Part shown: positions 45,458 to 57,006 of the stretch, piece by piece
Layout: each line of letters opens with the position of its first letter
Numbering within the stretch: the stretch's first letter is position 1
Assembly: GCA_013420905.1 (NCBI GenBank)
Contig: JAAXNY010000010.1
Span: 1,550,001 to 1,614,000, forward strand
From: Collybia mongolica
Taxonomy: Eukaryota; Basidiomycota; Agaricomycetes; Agaricales; Clitocybaceae
DNA length: 64,000 bases
Reading direction: 5' to 3'
Made by a program: the position numbers and the translations under genes
Notes under the pieces: model-generated
What the model was told of the DNA's origin: nothing
Databases searched by the model: none
What the model saw: only the letters and a program-made list of their open reading frames with translations

Positions 45458-46673
45458 TGAAAGGGGGCTCCTGGGCTATAAGTGCGCTGATGCTATGAAA
45501 TGTAATCTCTCTCACACACACACCAAACCTAACAATCAACACACAAACAGTAGGAATCGCCTGTTTTGAGTTCGGGTTCAAGTGCTTAGAAGCACTAAGC
45601 TTTGAATAGTACTAGCCAAAGCCCTTTCCAATGATCTCTCGACGGGTTCGATTTAGACAAAAGCTTCAACACAGGTTCAAAAACCTGCTAGGTATATTTA
45701 TAATATCTCTCGATCCAATAGACTGAGTACCAAGTGTACGTTCAATTATTAGTGATCCCAAGCGGATCTATAAGTCCAAGCGACTTATCAAACAATACAG
45801 TGCCAAGTGCACTAAGGCCAAGTGCCTAGTAATTCCAACGGACAATACGGTACTAAGTTCCAAGTGAACTAAGTTTCTTTAATTCTGTGGTTCTTCAATC
45901 AATTCCAATCAAGACACGTTGAAGCAATCTGATCCTTAATTCGGGCACGCAATAGTGTTTTAACAAATGTGATTTGTATACTCTATAGTCGCGCGAAGTG
46001 GGGGCAAGATTCCTTACCTTAGCGCTACTCATCTACAGTCTATTTATAATGTACAAACTAAATATCATACGGAATTGTAAATTTTACACGGAACCGCGCT
46101 CCCGCGCGCCAAGGATCTGTATTCAATACCGACACATCTACTACAGCTTGGCGCGCGCGCCACGCGTGCCAATTATGTCGTTTACTGGTTACTTATCAAA
46201 TATTGAAAGAGCGGGCTAAACTCTTATCAAGTCCCGACCGCGTGCTTTGTTATTTAAAACAGCGCGGCACTGTCGTTTACTCCCCCTGATTGTCCCGGTT
46301 GTTATTCACGGTGTCCCGTCGCTTCCGGTAGTTAACACCAAGTACCCCTGACTAGGATCGGGTTGTGCAAGTCCCGAATTTACAATTACTTCTCCTATTA
46401 ATGATGATCCCCGGACTAATGATATCATACTACAACGGTTACTTATGAACAAAGACACCGAGGTTGTAACCGGGCATGGTGAATAGGACTAATAATAGAC
46501 CGTACTCATAGTCCTCTGTACTGATAGTGTATTATCCATTAGACTAGTTCACTCTGATTAGCCGTCTTGGAGCTCGACTCTAATCCTTTATTACTGCTTA
46601 CTTGGTTATTAGAAATGACACTAATAGCCTTACTTGTCGACTTTATAAGTGCAAACAATTTCGGGCCCTATCA
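45458..46673 (-). repeat. 5' LTR of the Ty3 element
   Basis: 1216 bp, coding-strand TGATAGGGCCC ... CCCTTTCA. Positions 45458-46391 match the 3' LTR nearly perfectly. The outer ~282 bp (46392-46673, start of U3) has no counterpart in the other LTR. Confidence 0.85.
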
Positions 46674-46840
46674 CCGGCTCCATTTGCTAGTTCAACTTTG
46701 GTTGGGCAAGCATCCCAGCTTTGCGGCACTTTGTCCTCTGCCCCCCATCCCCCCCTCCTCAATTACTACCTGTAGTGACCAGCACATGTATTATGTATGG
46801 CTGGTATATAAAATGATGAACCAAAAAAAAAAAAAAAAAA

Positions 46841-47880
46841 ATTCCCCATTTGTCAATACAACCAACCACATTAGAGAAAAGTGTTCTTCTGAGTTGAGAT
46901 CCTCTAAAGGAAGTAAAATCTATTTAAGGACTTGATCTTTGGATAGCATTGGTACCCAGTCTGAAACTGAGACCAATTATTGTTGTTGCCTTGTCAAAGG
47001 TCTGAGTTGAGGAGACCTAGTATTGTGAGACCTGCCTTTCCATAGAAATCTATCTAGAGTTTGAAGCTCTGGGATAGTGTCATCACTTGGTTTGGAACCC
47101 AAGGCCAATTATTGCCTGAGTCTGAGAGATTGAGTCAAGGACTTAATGATGCAAGACCCTTTTCAAAGAATTCATTACAAGTCTTTTGACCTTGTTATAC
47201 CTGCCTCTACAAGTATGCATCTTGTTGTGACACAAATAAAAACTCTTACCCTTAAAACTGGTCTGATAAAACCCTTGTGAAATCTGTGAAGTTTTCTAGC
47301 TTCCTCCCTCAAACTTAAACCCATGATCCTGTCAGATTGTGTGTGTGTGTGTGTGTGTGTGTTGTGTGTGTGTTGTGTGTGTGTATAGATTGTGGTCATT
47401 AGATTATGTTTGGTACACACATACATTCCCCCAGGTTTGCCCTTTCAATGCTAACCCAAGATCAGCCAGAATGAGATCTAGCAGAGGCATCCAAAGCTAT
47501 ATTATAGAAGGCAAGTAACAGGCTATCTACTTACCTACAGTAGCAGAGGAATCCAAAGAGAATACCCTGAGGACCCTCTGCCAGGGGTCTCTGTCCTATA
47601 TACCTATTCCAGACAATAGCTATGAAGTCCCATTGTTGCCATATGATTCAGAGTCATAAAGTACATTATCTACAAGCAAGCCATTGTACTCTGATGGCAA
47701 TGCAATGAGTGGGGCATGCAAGTGCCAATAGCAGGCATTGTGGCAGTGAGGTGTATGTGTGATGAGAGGTAATGCCAATAGCAGAGGGTGTTGCAACAGT
47801 GGGATGTCCAATGAGCAATGAGCACATGCCAATATCAGAAGTTGTGATAGCACATGTAGAATTGGGTATTCCCCTTATAA
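46841..47880. other. Non-coding stretch with a GT microsatellite
   Basis: No gene is recognised. A (GT)n tract with two TTG interruptions lies at 47338-47384. Confidence 0.6.
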
Positions 47881-48026
47881 TATCTCTATAATATTTCCCC
47901 AATGTACCTATATAGATGGGCCATCCAATTGTGGATGGCACCTTTGCAATAATCTAGGCCTGGATCTCCTTCTTGTGACAAAGCCTGCTTAGTCCCTTGG
48001 TGCCCCCTTCCCTGTGTGGCTGAGTA

Positions 48027-51000
48027 CTGTCCTGATACAACCTACTCTTCAGTCACATGTCACAACAGTCTGTGAAGTGAAGAGATACAGCCCATGTCAT
48101 TGGTCACAATGAGTTTTGAAGACCGTGACAAAAATCACTTGAAAATTTCCTAAAAGGGAATATTCACAGCTAAAAAATTTCTAAATCTACTCCTCATTGC
48201 TGCCGTCATTTGTGACCCAAAAACTTGACAAATAGAGGACATTTGCACGCTTCTTGTGCTTACCACGTCCTTCTACGGCTTGGCAACCCTGAGTTGCATC
48301 AATGATCTTGCCATTAACAGATTCCCTTGAAGCACACTCTGCATCAGCAGTTGATACAAGGCCCCCTTCCTCCCCCGCTATGTACAGCTTGTTGTTGTCA
48401 TCACAATCCATAGAGTTGGTGCATTGTGTGTGTGCAGAAATGACGTCAGCCATGGGAACTTCACTGTCATCACCATGGATATCAATAGCGCTCTTGTCAA
48501 GATCCTCCAACTCTTCTTGTTGGGAAGTAAGTGTTGGTAGAAAATGGTGTGGTATGCCACCTTGTGAACACAGCTGCGTGATCTCAGCCCAAAAAGCTGG
48601 GTCCACCATAACGAGCTTGTGGAGTGCTTTCAAAACTTCATGGCTTGTCAAGCTGGCATAAGACAGGTTAAACTCTCCTGCCTGGCACATCTCCCAAGCC
48701 TGACAAGATCGTAAGCAATGAAGCAATGGGCAACATTGGAACTCACCTTCTTAATAATGTCAGGCTTATTGAGAGCCTGATACGCTGTCCAGATCCAGTG
48801 TACAGTCCAATCCTGCAGTATCTTGATTCCGGTATCAAGTTTTATGTCTTGCACTGGACATCTGACTTTGAGTTGGCTAAGAACTTTGGGTACAACATCT
48901 TCATGAGCTGAATTTTTCAGTGAATGTTTGAAAATTCGCTGTAAGCCAACATCACAGGGCTGAAATAAACCAGTCATGCCAGCAGGAATAAAGATAACAA
49001 TGATTAGTGGATGCTTTGAAGCCATCCACTCCAGGAATTCCTTCGAGTGATGGACAGACCAGCAGTCAATGAACCACAAAGCCATTTGGTCCGGGTCAAG
49101 CCCAAGCTCCTCTCAAATGTTATCAAAGTAAGGGGCCAGCGTGATGTTCACAAAGTTCTGCATTGTTGTGATAGTGGACCAGTACGTGGTTGTCTTCGAG
49201 AGCTCAAATAGAAATCCGGCCTTCTCTAACTCATATCAGTTCTGTGCAGTAGGGCTAGGGAGTGACTTGTTGTTCTGGCCTTTGTAGATGGCTTGGATTG
49301 GTAAGAGCTTGCCATAATTCATGACACTCGGGAGGATCGTGATGGCGTGTTTCTCCTCAGCGCCAACTGTGGCAACCTGATTCACACCTGACAAAGCATA
49401 TGTCATGTGACAGCCTTGTGCCAGCACAACCTGGGTCTGATTGCTGTTGACAAGAAGCGCTGATGGTATCTGCTCATCTTTTACCACCCATGCTATACGC
49501 AAGAATGCCTTTTGTAGGACCTCATCTGCATTTGCTGGGATCTTCCAACCTGCTTGTGTGGATTGCCACATGTTCCAGCCCAGCGCTCTATGGAGAAACT
49601 TCAAGGCAAACTTCTCCAAGCACCAGAAGAGTGTGCCATCAGCTGATGGCTCCTTGAAGATCTGAGGGGCAGAGTGTTGGAGATGAGCAATCATCAATCC
49701 TCAAACTGTGTTCAAGGTGAGTGTAATGGATGCCTCGCGAAGGGTGCTGAGGTATTTCAGCACTTCTGCCATTGTGTTGGGGTATTTTATCTTTCCTAAA
49801 GCATGAGTTGGCAGTAACATCAAGGTGACACAACCATACCAGTACTCCAACCCTCGTTGTAAGTCCTCCTGGCCTGTTGCCTTTTGTGACCCGCTGAAGA
49901 GTTTTTTCACTCCAGACTGGATGATCACCAGATTGATCAATCCAATTGCCAAGAGTTTGAGTTGCAAGTTTGGCAAAGAGGATCGGGTCCTTCAATTTGA
50001 GTTCATTGACAATCTTGGTAGGTCTCATTTTTGGATGGCGTTTTGATACTCAGTCAATTATAGACCAGATAACAGGTGACATCCAGTTCGTCAAGACCAC
50101 TTCCTTATACTCCTTCACTCATGGCCGTCCAACGTCTGTTTGTTCTTGGCAGGTTTCTTCTTTGAAAGCACGATTTGGCCGCGTTGCTTCAGCAAGGTTG
50201 AATGATGAAGCAGGTTTGAATCGAGCACCATAGGCTTCAAAATATTGGATCAACAACCATCGAAGAAAATATGGATTGGGAATAACCTTGGTATGGATAA
50301 TCTTCCCATTTGAGTCTTGCCTTCCTGATTGTATTTCACTAGCCGTCTTCCTACTCCTGCATTCGCACTGGCGCTTGGAAGCTGCTTCTGTCTTCTGTTG
50401 CTTGGCCTGCGCAACATGTGCATCATTGCCCACTCTAGATCTCTCCATGTTCTCTTTCCATTCCAACGTCATCCATGCCCTATCAGCTGATGCAACCTCA
50501 GCTGTAATGGGCTTGAAGAACCTATCTAATCGCCCTGCTTTCACAATTGGATGACGTACAGCAGATGTGTTGTGTTTATGTTTCTTGGCATTATCAATGC
50601 TGAGGGGCCCAGTTGAGGATGCAGCTACATCCTCAGATGGTCCAGTCTGAAGGTGAGATGGTGTCAGGAGGCTGTCAAGTGATGCGGGCATGGTAGCTGG
50701 TACATCGGATGATGCAGATGAAATATCAGAAGGCTCGGTAACTCTTGGGGAGTGTTCTGCAGGCGCAGCCTCTGATGAGTTATCAATTTCTAATGGTGTT
50801 TGCTTCCACAGAGGAATTGTAACCACTGGGGGAAAAAAGCCTCTGTTGCCTAGAACAATGTTAAAGGTATTGAAATGGCCATCAGGTGGGTCCCAATCGG
50901 CTGGGTGCTACCCAACAAAACCAATGATTTAGCTTAATAGCTTTACAGCACTTATTGACATTGTAACTCACCAGCTTTAGGTCACGCTGAGCAACCTGCA

Positions 51001-52370
51001 TGAACATAGAGATCCTCTCTTTGGCGGCATCCTCAGCTCAAAGGAGCGGTATTTGTTCTGGCAGGATAAAGTGTCTGGCTGCATTGGTAGCAAAGATAAG
51101 GCAGGAATGGCTGTCTTGTTGGCGTGTTGTTGGTAAGTCCTCCTCAAAGAACACATGCGGTATGTGGGTATTAATCCACCATGCTACTGCAGCTTTAACC
51201 TCAGTATTATCACGACCCAACAAGTCCCCATATCGGATTGCTGACCAGGTAGCATCAACCACAACTGCAATCCAGTGATTGTCATTGACATTTACAATCC
51301 CAATGATTGTTGTGCGTATACCATTTGCAAGCTCTTCCCCCATGTTCCATAAATGGCAAGTTCCTGCTCCTGCACTATATGGAGTCGTATCCCTGGTACG
51401 ATATATTTGCACCACCTTTTGGAAGAAGCTGAGATTCATGACTTCACAGAGAGACTTTGGATCCATTCCAGAGCGGGCTAGCTTCCACCGGAGAAGGTCA
51501 AGTTGGTGGTTACCATGAGTAGTTGCCAACCAGTTCTAAGATAGCACGCTAATTTTATAGTAGGCTCAGCTTCAGTAAACCCATGCATGTCACCAGCCCA
51601 TGGAATGGCTAGGAACATAGTTTGGGCTTCTTTGCAAAGACGGTGCCTATCCAGAGAGCAGTAGGATGCCATGCCACTCTTCTCCTTTGTCAACCATAGC
51701 TCTGCCCTGCTCCATGGCCCTATAATGTACATGCATAACAAGGAAGTTTCTTGCCAGTAGGTCAAGATCCAAAGTGGGAAGTAGAGTTGTCAAGCTGGAT
51801 GGGATGTGGGTAGATGGGGATAACAAATGAACTTTGCTTGCATTTCAACAGCCTTTGCTTGGATGTTGTGGAGAAGGTTGTGAGATGGGATTGGCCATGT
51901 CTTCAGGACCTCTACGTTGTCAGTGAATGTAGGCAATTGTCCAGAGATGAAATGAGCTATGTTCACTGTTGTTACTGCCATTTTCAGTGATGAAGGTAAT
52001 GTGAATGTGAGGATCTGAGATATAGACCAGTCAGGATCAGGGAGGAGGGTTTGACGGACTTCAGTTGGGATAATGTGGCTATCAAGCGTGCAAGTCATGG
52101 TAACTTGTTTTTATCTGGAACACGTAGCAATTTTAACAATTTTTAACATTGAAATCCTGATGCGCTCATAAGACTTAAGTGCATGTCAAGCCAACATTGC
52201 GGCGTGCGCACCAGGAAGACTTGCTCATGTGACTGCATATGATGTTCAGTGTGATTAGGTTTGAAGAGATTTGAGGTCTGTCACATGGGTTTCCCAATCT
52301 TGAAGAGTCAACTAGTCATCCAAATCTGTCACGTGTCACATTGCATGAAGAGTAGGTCGTATCAGTACAG
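48027..52370 (-). mobile_element. DNA transposon with Ulp1-DDE fusion, 4344 bp
   Basis: TA at 48025-48026 and 52371-52372. The terminal inverted repeats are about 25 bp with two mismatches, starting CTGT(C/A)CTGATAC(A/G)ACC. Sub-terminal CACATGT/CACGTG words lie next to both TIRs. The sequence outside the two TAs joins to an uninterrupted Q repeat similar to 33710-33900. Inside is one long minus-strand coding region for an Ulp1-like protease followed by a DDE transposase. It is inactivated by stops, mostly TGA, and at least two frameshifts. Confidence 0.85.
48187..52098 (-). pseudogene. Ulp1-like SUMO protease fused to DDE_1-type transposase (degraded)
   Basis: Starts at the ATG at 52098. 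N-terminal region QLYFPLWILTYWQETS...FLAIPWAGDMHGFTEAEP, a frameshift near 51530, then THGNHQLDLLRWKLARSG. Ulp1/C48 peptidase at 51300-51038: NDNHWIAVVVD (His), IRYGDLLG (Asp), TTRQQDSHSCLIF (Gln, Cys). A GT-AG intron of about 90 nt (near 50987-50908) leads in frame into a Ser-rich linker (50826-50119). Then come KMRPTKIVNELKLKDPILFAKL (HTH-like) and the DDE_1 core: LLVNSNQTQVV, LLPIQAIYKGQ, MALWFIDCWSVHHSKEFLEWM, FIPAGMTGLFQPCDVG, and an acidic tail ending at 48187. Two TGA stops between linker and HTH lie in the same frame, so the ancestor was probably a single protein. Confidence 0.78.
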
Positions 52371-52590
52371 TACTGCCATTCATATCACTCTCCTCCTTGG
52401 ACACTTGGTGCAATGCAGCCCCTTACAGGCACCTTTGCAATAGGCTTGGATTGGGTTCTCTACCTGTAATCAAGCCTCTATTGCTCTATGCTTGTCCCTT
52501 CCCTGCATGGTTGGTTTTCCTGTATATAATGCTTCCTGCCTGAGCCCCTTGGCAACATGGCCCCTTACAACCTGTGACTGACAGATTGAT

Positions 52591-53212
52591 TGAAATGTTA
52601 CAGTATCTTGCACATAAAATCACTTTCCAATGGAGGACATACTGACTGTCTAATCCATCATAGTTATATACTAAAGAGGGTCAGAAGCTAGTATACAGCA
52701 CTTTTAAATGGAAAAGAACAACTATGGCACCAAAAAGCAGATGTATGGCTCACAAGCCCAGGTTGTGATCACAATTAAATCACATTGAATATCTTGAATT
52801 AGGAAGGTGTTCTATTTGAGCATTGTACTAGCTACATACTGTCCAAAGAGGTTAAAAAAACTTGGAAGTAATACTTGCTCTACTTGGAATCATCGAAATG
52901 AGCAAGTAACCAGTTGAGGTGTTGGAATTTCGGCATTCACCTGTCTGGTGAGTTATGTTATAATTAGGATTGCTGTCTAGACATATGTAGCTTCATTTTG
53001 CACTTTACCTTATGAAAGGGGGCCAAGAATTGCATGCTTAGAGCTTCAGCAATGTGTGGCTAATTTTGTGACTTATTCAAAGTTTATTTGCCCTATCGAA
53101 ACGGATTCGGCACCTACCGGATAACTACAAGATTAAGGTTTCAGCCACGCTTGGCGAATTACTTACACCTTCACTACCTGCGAATTCGGCTCGACAACTT
53201 CAAGACTTCAAG
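52591..53212. promoter_or_regulatory. Intergenic region upstream of RPL17
   Basis: No gene is recognised. CpG-poor repeat-like sequence gives way to CpG-containing host sequence at about 53080, where the RPL17 promoter and leader should lie. Confidence 0.4.
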
Positions 53213-54057
53213 ATGGGTTAGTGCTGCCCGATCGCGACACCACCATGTACACGCTAACCATAATATAGTTCGTTACGCCGCAGCTGCGCTTGCCACCAAC
53301 CCCGAGAAAAGTCAGTCAAAACTGAAGGGTTCGACGTTGTGGGCTTTCACTGATGGACTGCAACAGCCTCTCGCGCACGCGGAGAGTACCTCCGCACGCA
53401 CTTTAAGAACATGCGCGAGGTTGCTGCCGCTTTGACAGGTAAAGGCATGATTTAAGATCAGTGCAAAGTCAAGAGTCTGAAGTACAAACAGGTCTCAAAC
53501 TCACGAAGGCCTATGCGTACCTCAGTGATGTCAAAGATCACAAACGTGTTATTCCATTCAGGCGGTTCTCAGGTGGTGTTGGACGGGCGAGTCAGGCAAA
53601 GGAGTTCAAGGCTACCCAGGGTGTGTCCATCATAATCTTGATTCTCCACTTCTTTGTTCTAATTTACATTCCATAGGTCGTTGGCCTGAGAAATCGGTTA
53701 AATTCATTCTGCGCCTATTGAAGAACGCTGAATCGAATGCTGATGCAAAAAATCTGGACCTTGAAGACCTGATTATAAAAAATATCGTCGTACAGCAAGC
53801 CCCGGTACGTAACGTGGACTTTTATCGTTCCTAGACAACTTTTTGAACGTTTTATGCTCTAGAAAACTCGTCGTCGCACGTATCGTGCCCATGGTCGTAT
53901 CAATCCTTTCCAGGGCCATCCCACACATGTCGAAATTATCCTGGCCGCCACAGATGTGGAGGTTGAGAAGAGCACAGACAAGACCTCAGCGATCTCACTA
54001 ACCGGCTTGAATCGACGACAGGTGGCAAGAAGGCGGATCGAGGCTGGTCGTGCATGA
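53213..54057 (+). CDS. RPL17: 60S ribosomal protein L17 (uL22 family)
   Basis: Large-subunit protein lining the exit tunnel. Six exons join to 570 nt, 189 aa: 53213-53216, 53269-53310, 53367-53438, 53492-53620, 53677-53804 and 53863-54057, all with GT-AG introns of 50-58 nt. The product reads [80 protein letters not shown] and [14 protein letters not shown], collinear with fungal and animal L17. The first coding exon is only ATGG, so the second codon is split by an intron. Dense short introns are usual for basidiomycete ribosomal genes. It converges with the RasGEF gene. Confidence 0.95.
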
Positions 54058-54500
54058 ACATAGGTTATCTGTCATACATCTCTTAGGAAGAAATTGACGC
54101 CTGGAGGGGGTGTATGCACATGCTTATCATATACATGAGTATCCTATGCATTATGCCATGCTACGAAACGAGTTTTGTATAATGCTTCTACTGCAGTGAA
54201 GGGAAGCAGTCCTATTGGAACTTTCGAGGTACAGCGTAAATGCACATCTTCCATGGCATTAAAACATACAGTATGATTGTATAAGAAAAGTTTTTAACAA
54301 CCAGGAAAGAATATCTAGAGGTAGCTCGTAGCTGTCAAAAGCCAACGGAGCTGTATTTCTTTGGAAACATTCAGGGCTGCTGGGATGGAAGTGCATGAAA
54401 TTGGTATTGTTTTTGCAGCGAACCTATCATGGTGTATGACCAGGCATCTTTCAAAGTGTCTAGAAGGGGCTCTTTGGGCTCAAGTTCGGAACTAGGTGGT

Positions 54501-57006
54501 TTAAGTCGACATTTTAAAGCGGGTTCGCAATACACACCTCGTCTTGTAGAAGTTATCAGTAATTGCTATTTCCAGGTCTGATGGGAAGCTATCAAGATGA
54601 GTGTTTAAGCAATTTTGGAACGGTTCGTGCTGGTCGATTTTGTAAGGAATCAAGCAAGTTTCCATAGCTGACCATGAAGCCCGACTGGTTTCAGTCATGA
54701 CATCAAAGGAGAGTGAGCTTTGTGAGACAAACCTCGTACTGTTTTCGTGATGACTTGGTAAGAACGAAAGTTGACAAGAATCTTGTCGTCACTGTCGTGG
54801 ATAGATTTAAGAGTGGTTGGAACCACAGCCAAGGCAGAAATAACGTCGCGGATAAGGGGAGCTAGGAAGGATATGAGTAGCGTAATTAGACAGACGAATG
54901 CGAGACGCGAACCTATCAAAGGGACGGTAGGTTCAGCTGAAGTCAGTGTTTGTCGATACCCGCTATAATTATCCTGGCCTCCCAGAAAGGCTTTGAGGGC
55001 CTGGAACTGAAGTTTGCTCGATACGCCCACTCCCTGTTATTCGAGATTCAGAGAAAAGTAATCGCAGAAAAATACAGTGGTCTACAAGTACGGTTTTTTT
55101 CATGCGGTGTATTGCGCTGTGTGAGACCCCGCCCCATATACAGTTAGCGCTGCTGAAATTTCGAAGACGCAGGCAACGCTGTAAAAATGATCAGGACGAC
55201 AATTCATGAAAAGCATGGAGAGGACGGAACTGATGCGATATCGAGCCAAAATTCCAGTATGCTACACCTTTCCACCTGGGTAGGCTGATCGAGGACAGTC
55301 TCTGTCACCCATGCGCAAAGAGAACGCTCAAACAAGACTATGTTCCGAAGAATTTTCCCAACATCGGATTCACCATTCCGATGCCAGTACATGACTGCAT
55401 CTTCGGGGTCAACTTGCTTGAAGCGATCTGAGATGTTTGCTGTTAATTGGCGGGCGAATTCTTGCCTTCCTGTTGGCGTATTGAAAGCCATGAGGTGGAA
55501 CGTCGGACCCGTAATTAGGGGGGCAAAATCGAACTGTGGGACAGCTGGAACGTCTCCCACGGTTCTTTCATAGATAAATTCAAGGTCCTTCATTTTCTGT
55601 GTCCTGCGGCATACTGGTCCTTCTCCCCCTACCAGATCAAGTCCCTCCAAAATATGAGTCGCCATTCCCTCAGGCAGCTCCTGAACTAAGCGGTCAAGTG
55701 TGAAGGCCTGGAGAGGTTCGAGTACTTCGAAGTCAGCCTCCGGTTTCCAGTAAAGATTCAACCAAGTCAAGATCGCCTTTCCAACCCGAATATGAACTCC
55801 GACCGCATTCTGCATCCATATCCTCAACTGAGCGAAATTCAGATCCGTGGGTGGTTGTTCGTCGAATCGCTTTACTAGTTCTTGAAAGAACAGTAGTGGT
55901 GTTGTGAAGAAGCGGAAACAAATGAAAAAGGTTGGCGTGAAATCCTGATCAAGTACACTCTCCTTCGAAGTCAAGATTCGAACAAGTGCGGGAAGTGAAG
56001 CCGCCTTCATTTCTCCGTTTTGATTAAGACGGACAGCCACGGCTTCCCCAGTGGGGACTGGCATCTCGACATCAACTTCTGGGCAGTATGGATCCGCGAG
56101 GTAATATAGTGCTGACTGACGAGGCAAGTAAACGGGTTCAGCGGGTCGAGGTTTAATTTCCGCCTCAAAGGATTCTTTGATAAGCGTGAGCGCAGGATCG
56201 TGAGAGAAGAGAAATGCTTTAGATGATGATGTGCATTTCACTATTCGTCGAATAATGTTTCCTCGATGCAACCTCCTTTTTTTCCTCGACGAAACATCCT
56301 GAGAATGATTGGAGCCACTGATTGGTTCGGGTACACAGATCGAGGATGATATGGAGGCTTCATCACGGAGAGCCTCCGCTACAATATTTACAAGTGGCGC
56401 TGGCCCTTTATCCACATCTGGCGTTGGAAGAGCGGGTGATAAGTCACCAACTGGGAGCGGCGGCAAAGGTTTTTTCGCCGCAACTAAGCGCTCCGCAACC
56501 TTGAGAAAGCCCTGCAGGCTTGCAATGGTCATCTCCGCCAACTCAACGACTCTTGCTTGGATCTGTTGTTCTCGTGTTGCTCGACATAAGCTGAGGACTT
56601 CGGTTGTGAAGAATTTCTCGGCCAAGATGGCAGTGCACTGGGACACCTCGTACGAGGTATCGCGGCGTGTCCTGTATGGCAGGTGATCTAGTGAACGAAC
56701 GATCGCCCGAAAGCAAGTCGAGAAGACCTCAGCGAGCGAACGAAGTCCCACCAGATTTTCCTCCTCTCGTAGTGTTCGCATGATATTGAGAGTCGATAAT
56801 ATGGAAGGGAATGATTTCTGTAAGTCGAATACCGGAATGGCAGGCACAAATATGTCGGACGATGAGGGAGCGGGACGATCACTTGCTACACTCTCCGTTT
56901 TCTCGCTGAGCGTGTCCGTCCGATAGGGTGAAGCCACCCTCGAAAGACTGGCAGCAGGTCTTGAATGATTCCGAGAGCTGATGGACCGAAGGCTGCGAGT
57001 AGACAT
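54501..57006 (-). CDS. Ras guanine-nucleotide exchange factor (REM + CDC25 domains)
   Basis: Start ATG at 57006; the first exon runs to 55231 (592 codons) and about four more reach the stop at 54501. The N-terminal ~320 residues are Ser/Pro-rich with helical parts. The REM (RasGEF N) domain is at about 340-470: MKAASLPALVRILTSKESVL, PTFFICFRFFTTPLLFFQEL. The CDC25 domain follows: LQAFTLDRLVQELPEGMATH, MAFNTPTGRQEFARQLTANI, RNIVLFERSLCAWVTETVL, QVERCSILEFWLDIAS, then after an intron RCLRLRNFSSANC, HSAIHRMKKT, KLQFQALKAFLGGQDNYSGY, ILVNFRSYQVITKTVR. This catalyses GDP release from a Ras-type GTPase. It is shorter than Cdc25p and has no SH3 domain, so it is not assigned to one named gene. Confidence 0.88.

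Larger units (their letters stand above)
37286..46673 (-). mobile_element. Young Ty3/gypsy LTR retrotransposon, 9388 bp
   Basis: Flanked by CCGG (37282-37285 and 46674-46677); comparison with LINE copy A shows a clean insertion. Coding is on the minus strand: 5' LTR at the right, primer site, gag, protease, RT, RNase H-integrase, 3' LTR at the left. LTRs start TG and end CA. About four differences were seen over 934 aligned LTR positions, so the insertion is recent. The frames are open apart from three -1 steps between ORFs. Strong GCGC/CpG content contrasts with all older repeats around it. Confidence 0.93.
36784..46840 (+). mobile_element. LINE copy B, 5'-truncated, split by the Ty3 element
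   Basis: LINE sequence at 36784-37285 (with METMQHILYDCPRH) and 46674-46840, ending in an A run at 46823-46840. A 15-bp target duplication, ATTCCCCATTTGTCA, lies at 36769-36783 and 46841-46855. The two halves are joined in copy A (1-637) at the matching point, so the LTR element inserted after the LINE. Confidence 0.9.
47895..52590. repeat. Repeat Q, split copy, in tandem with a second unit
   Basis: Left half 47895-48026, right half 52371-52439, separated by the transposon. A further unit starting GCACCTTTGCAAT runs from about 52440 to 52580, so Q can occur as ~200 bp tandem units. Confidence 0.6.

Noticed and set aside
47338..47384. GT tract as a Z-DNA or regulatory element
   Set aside because: An ordinary microsatellite with no gene within 5 kb; nothing else supports a role.
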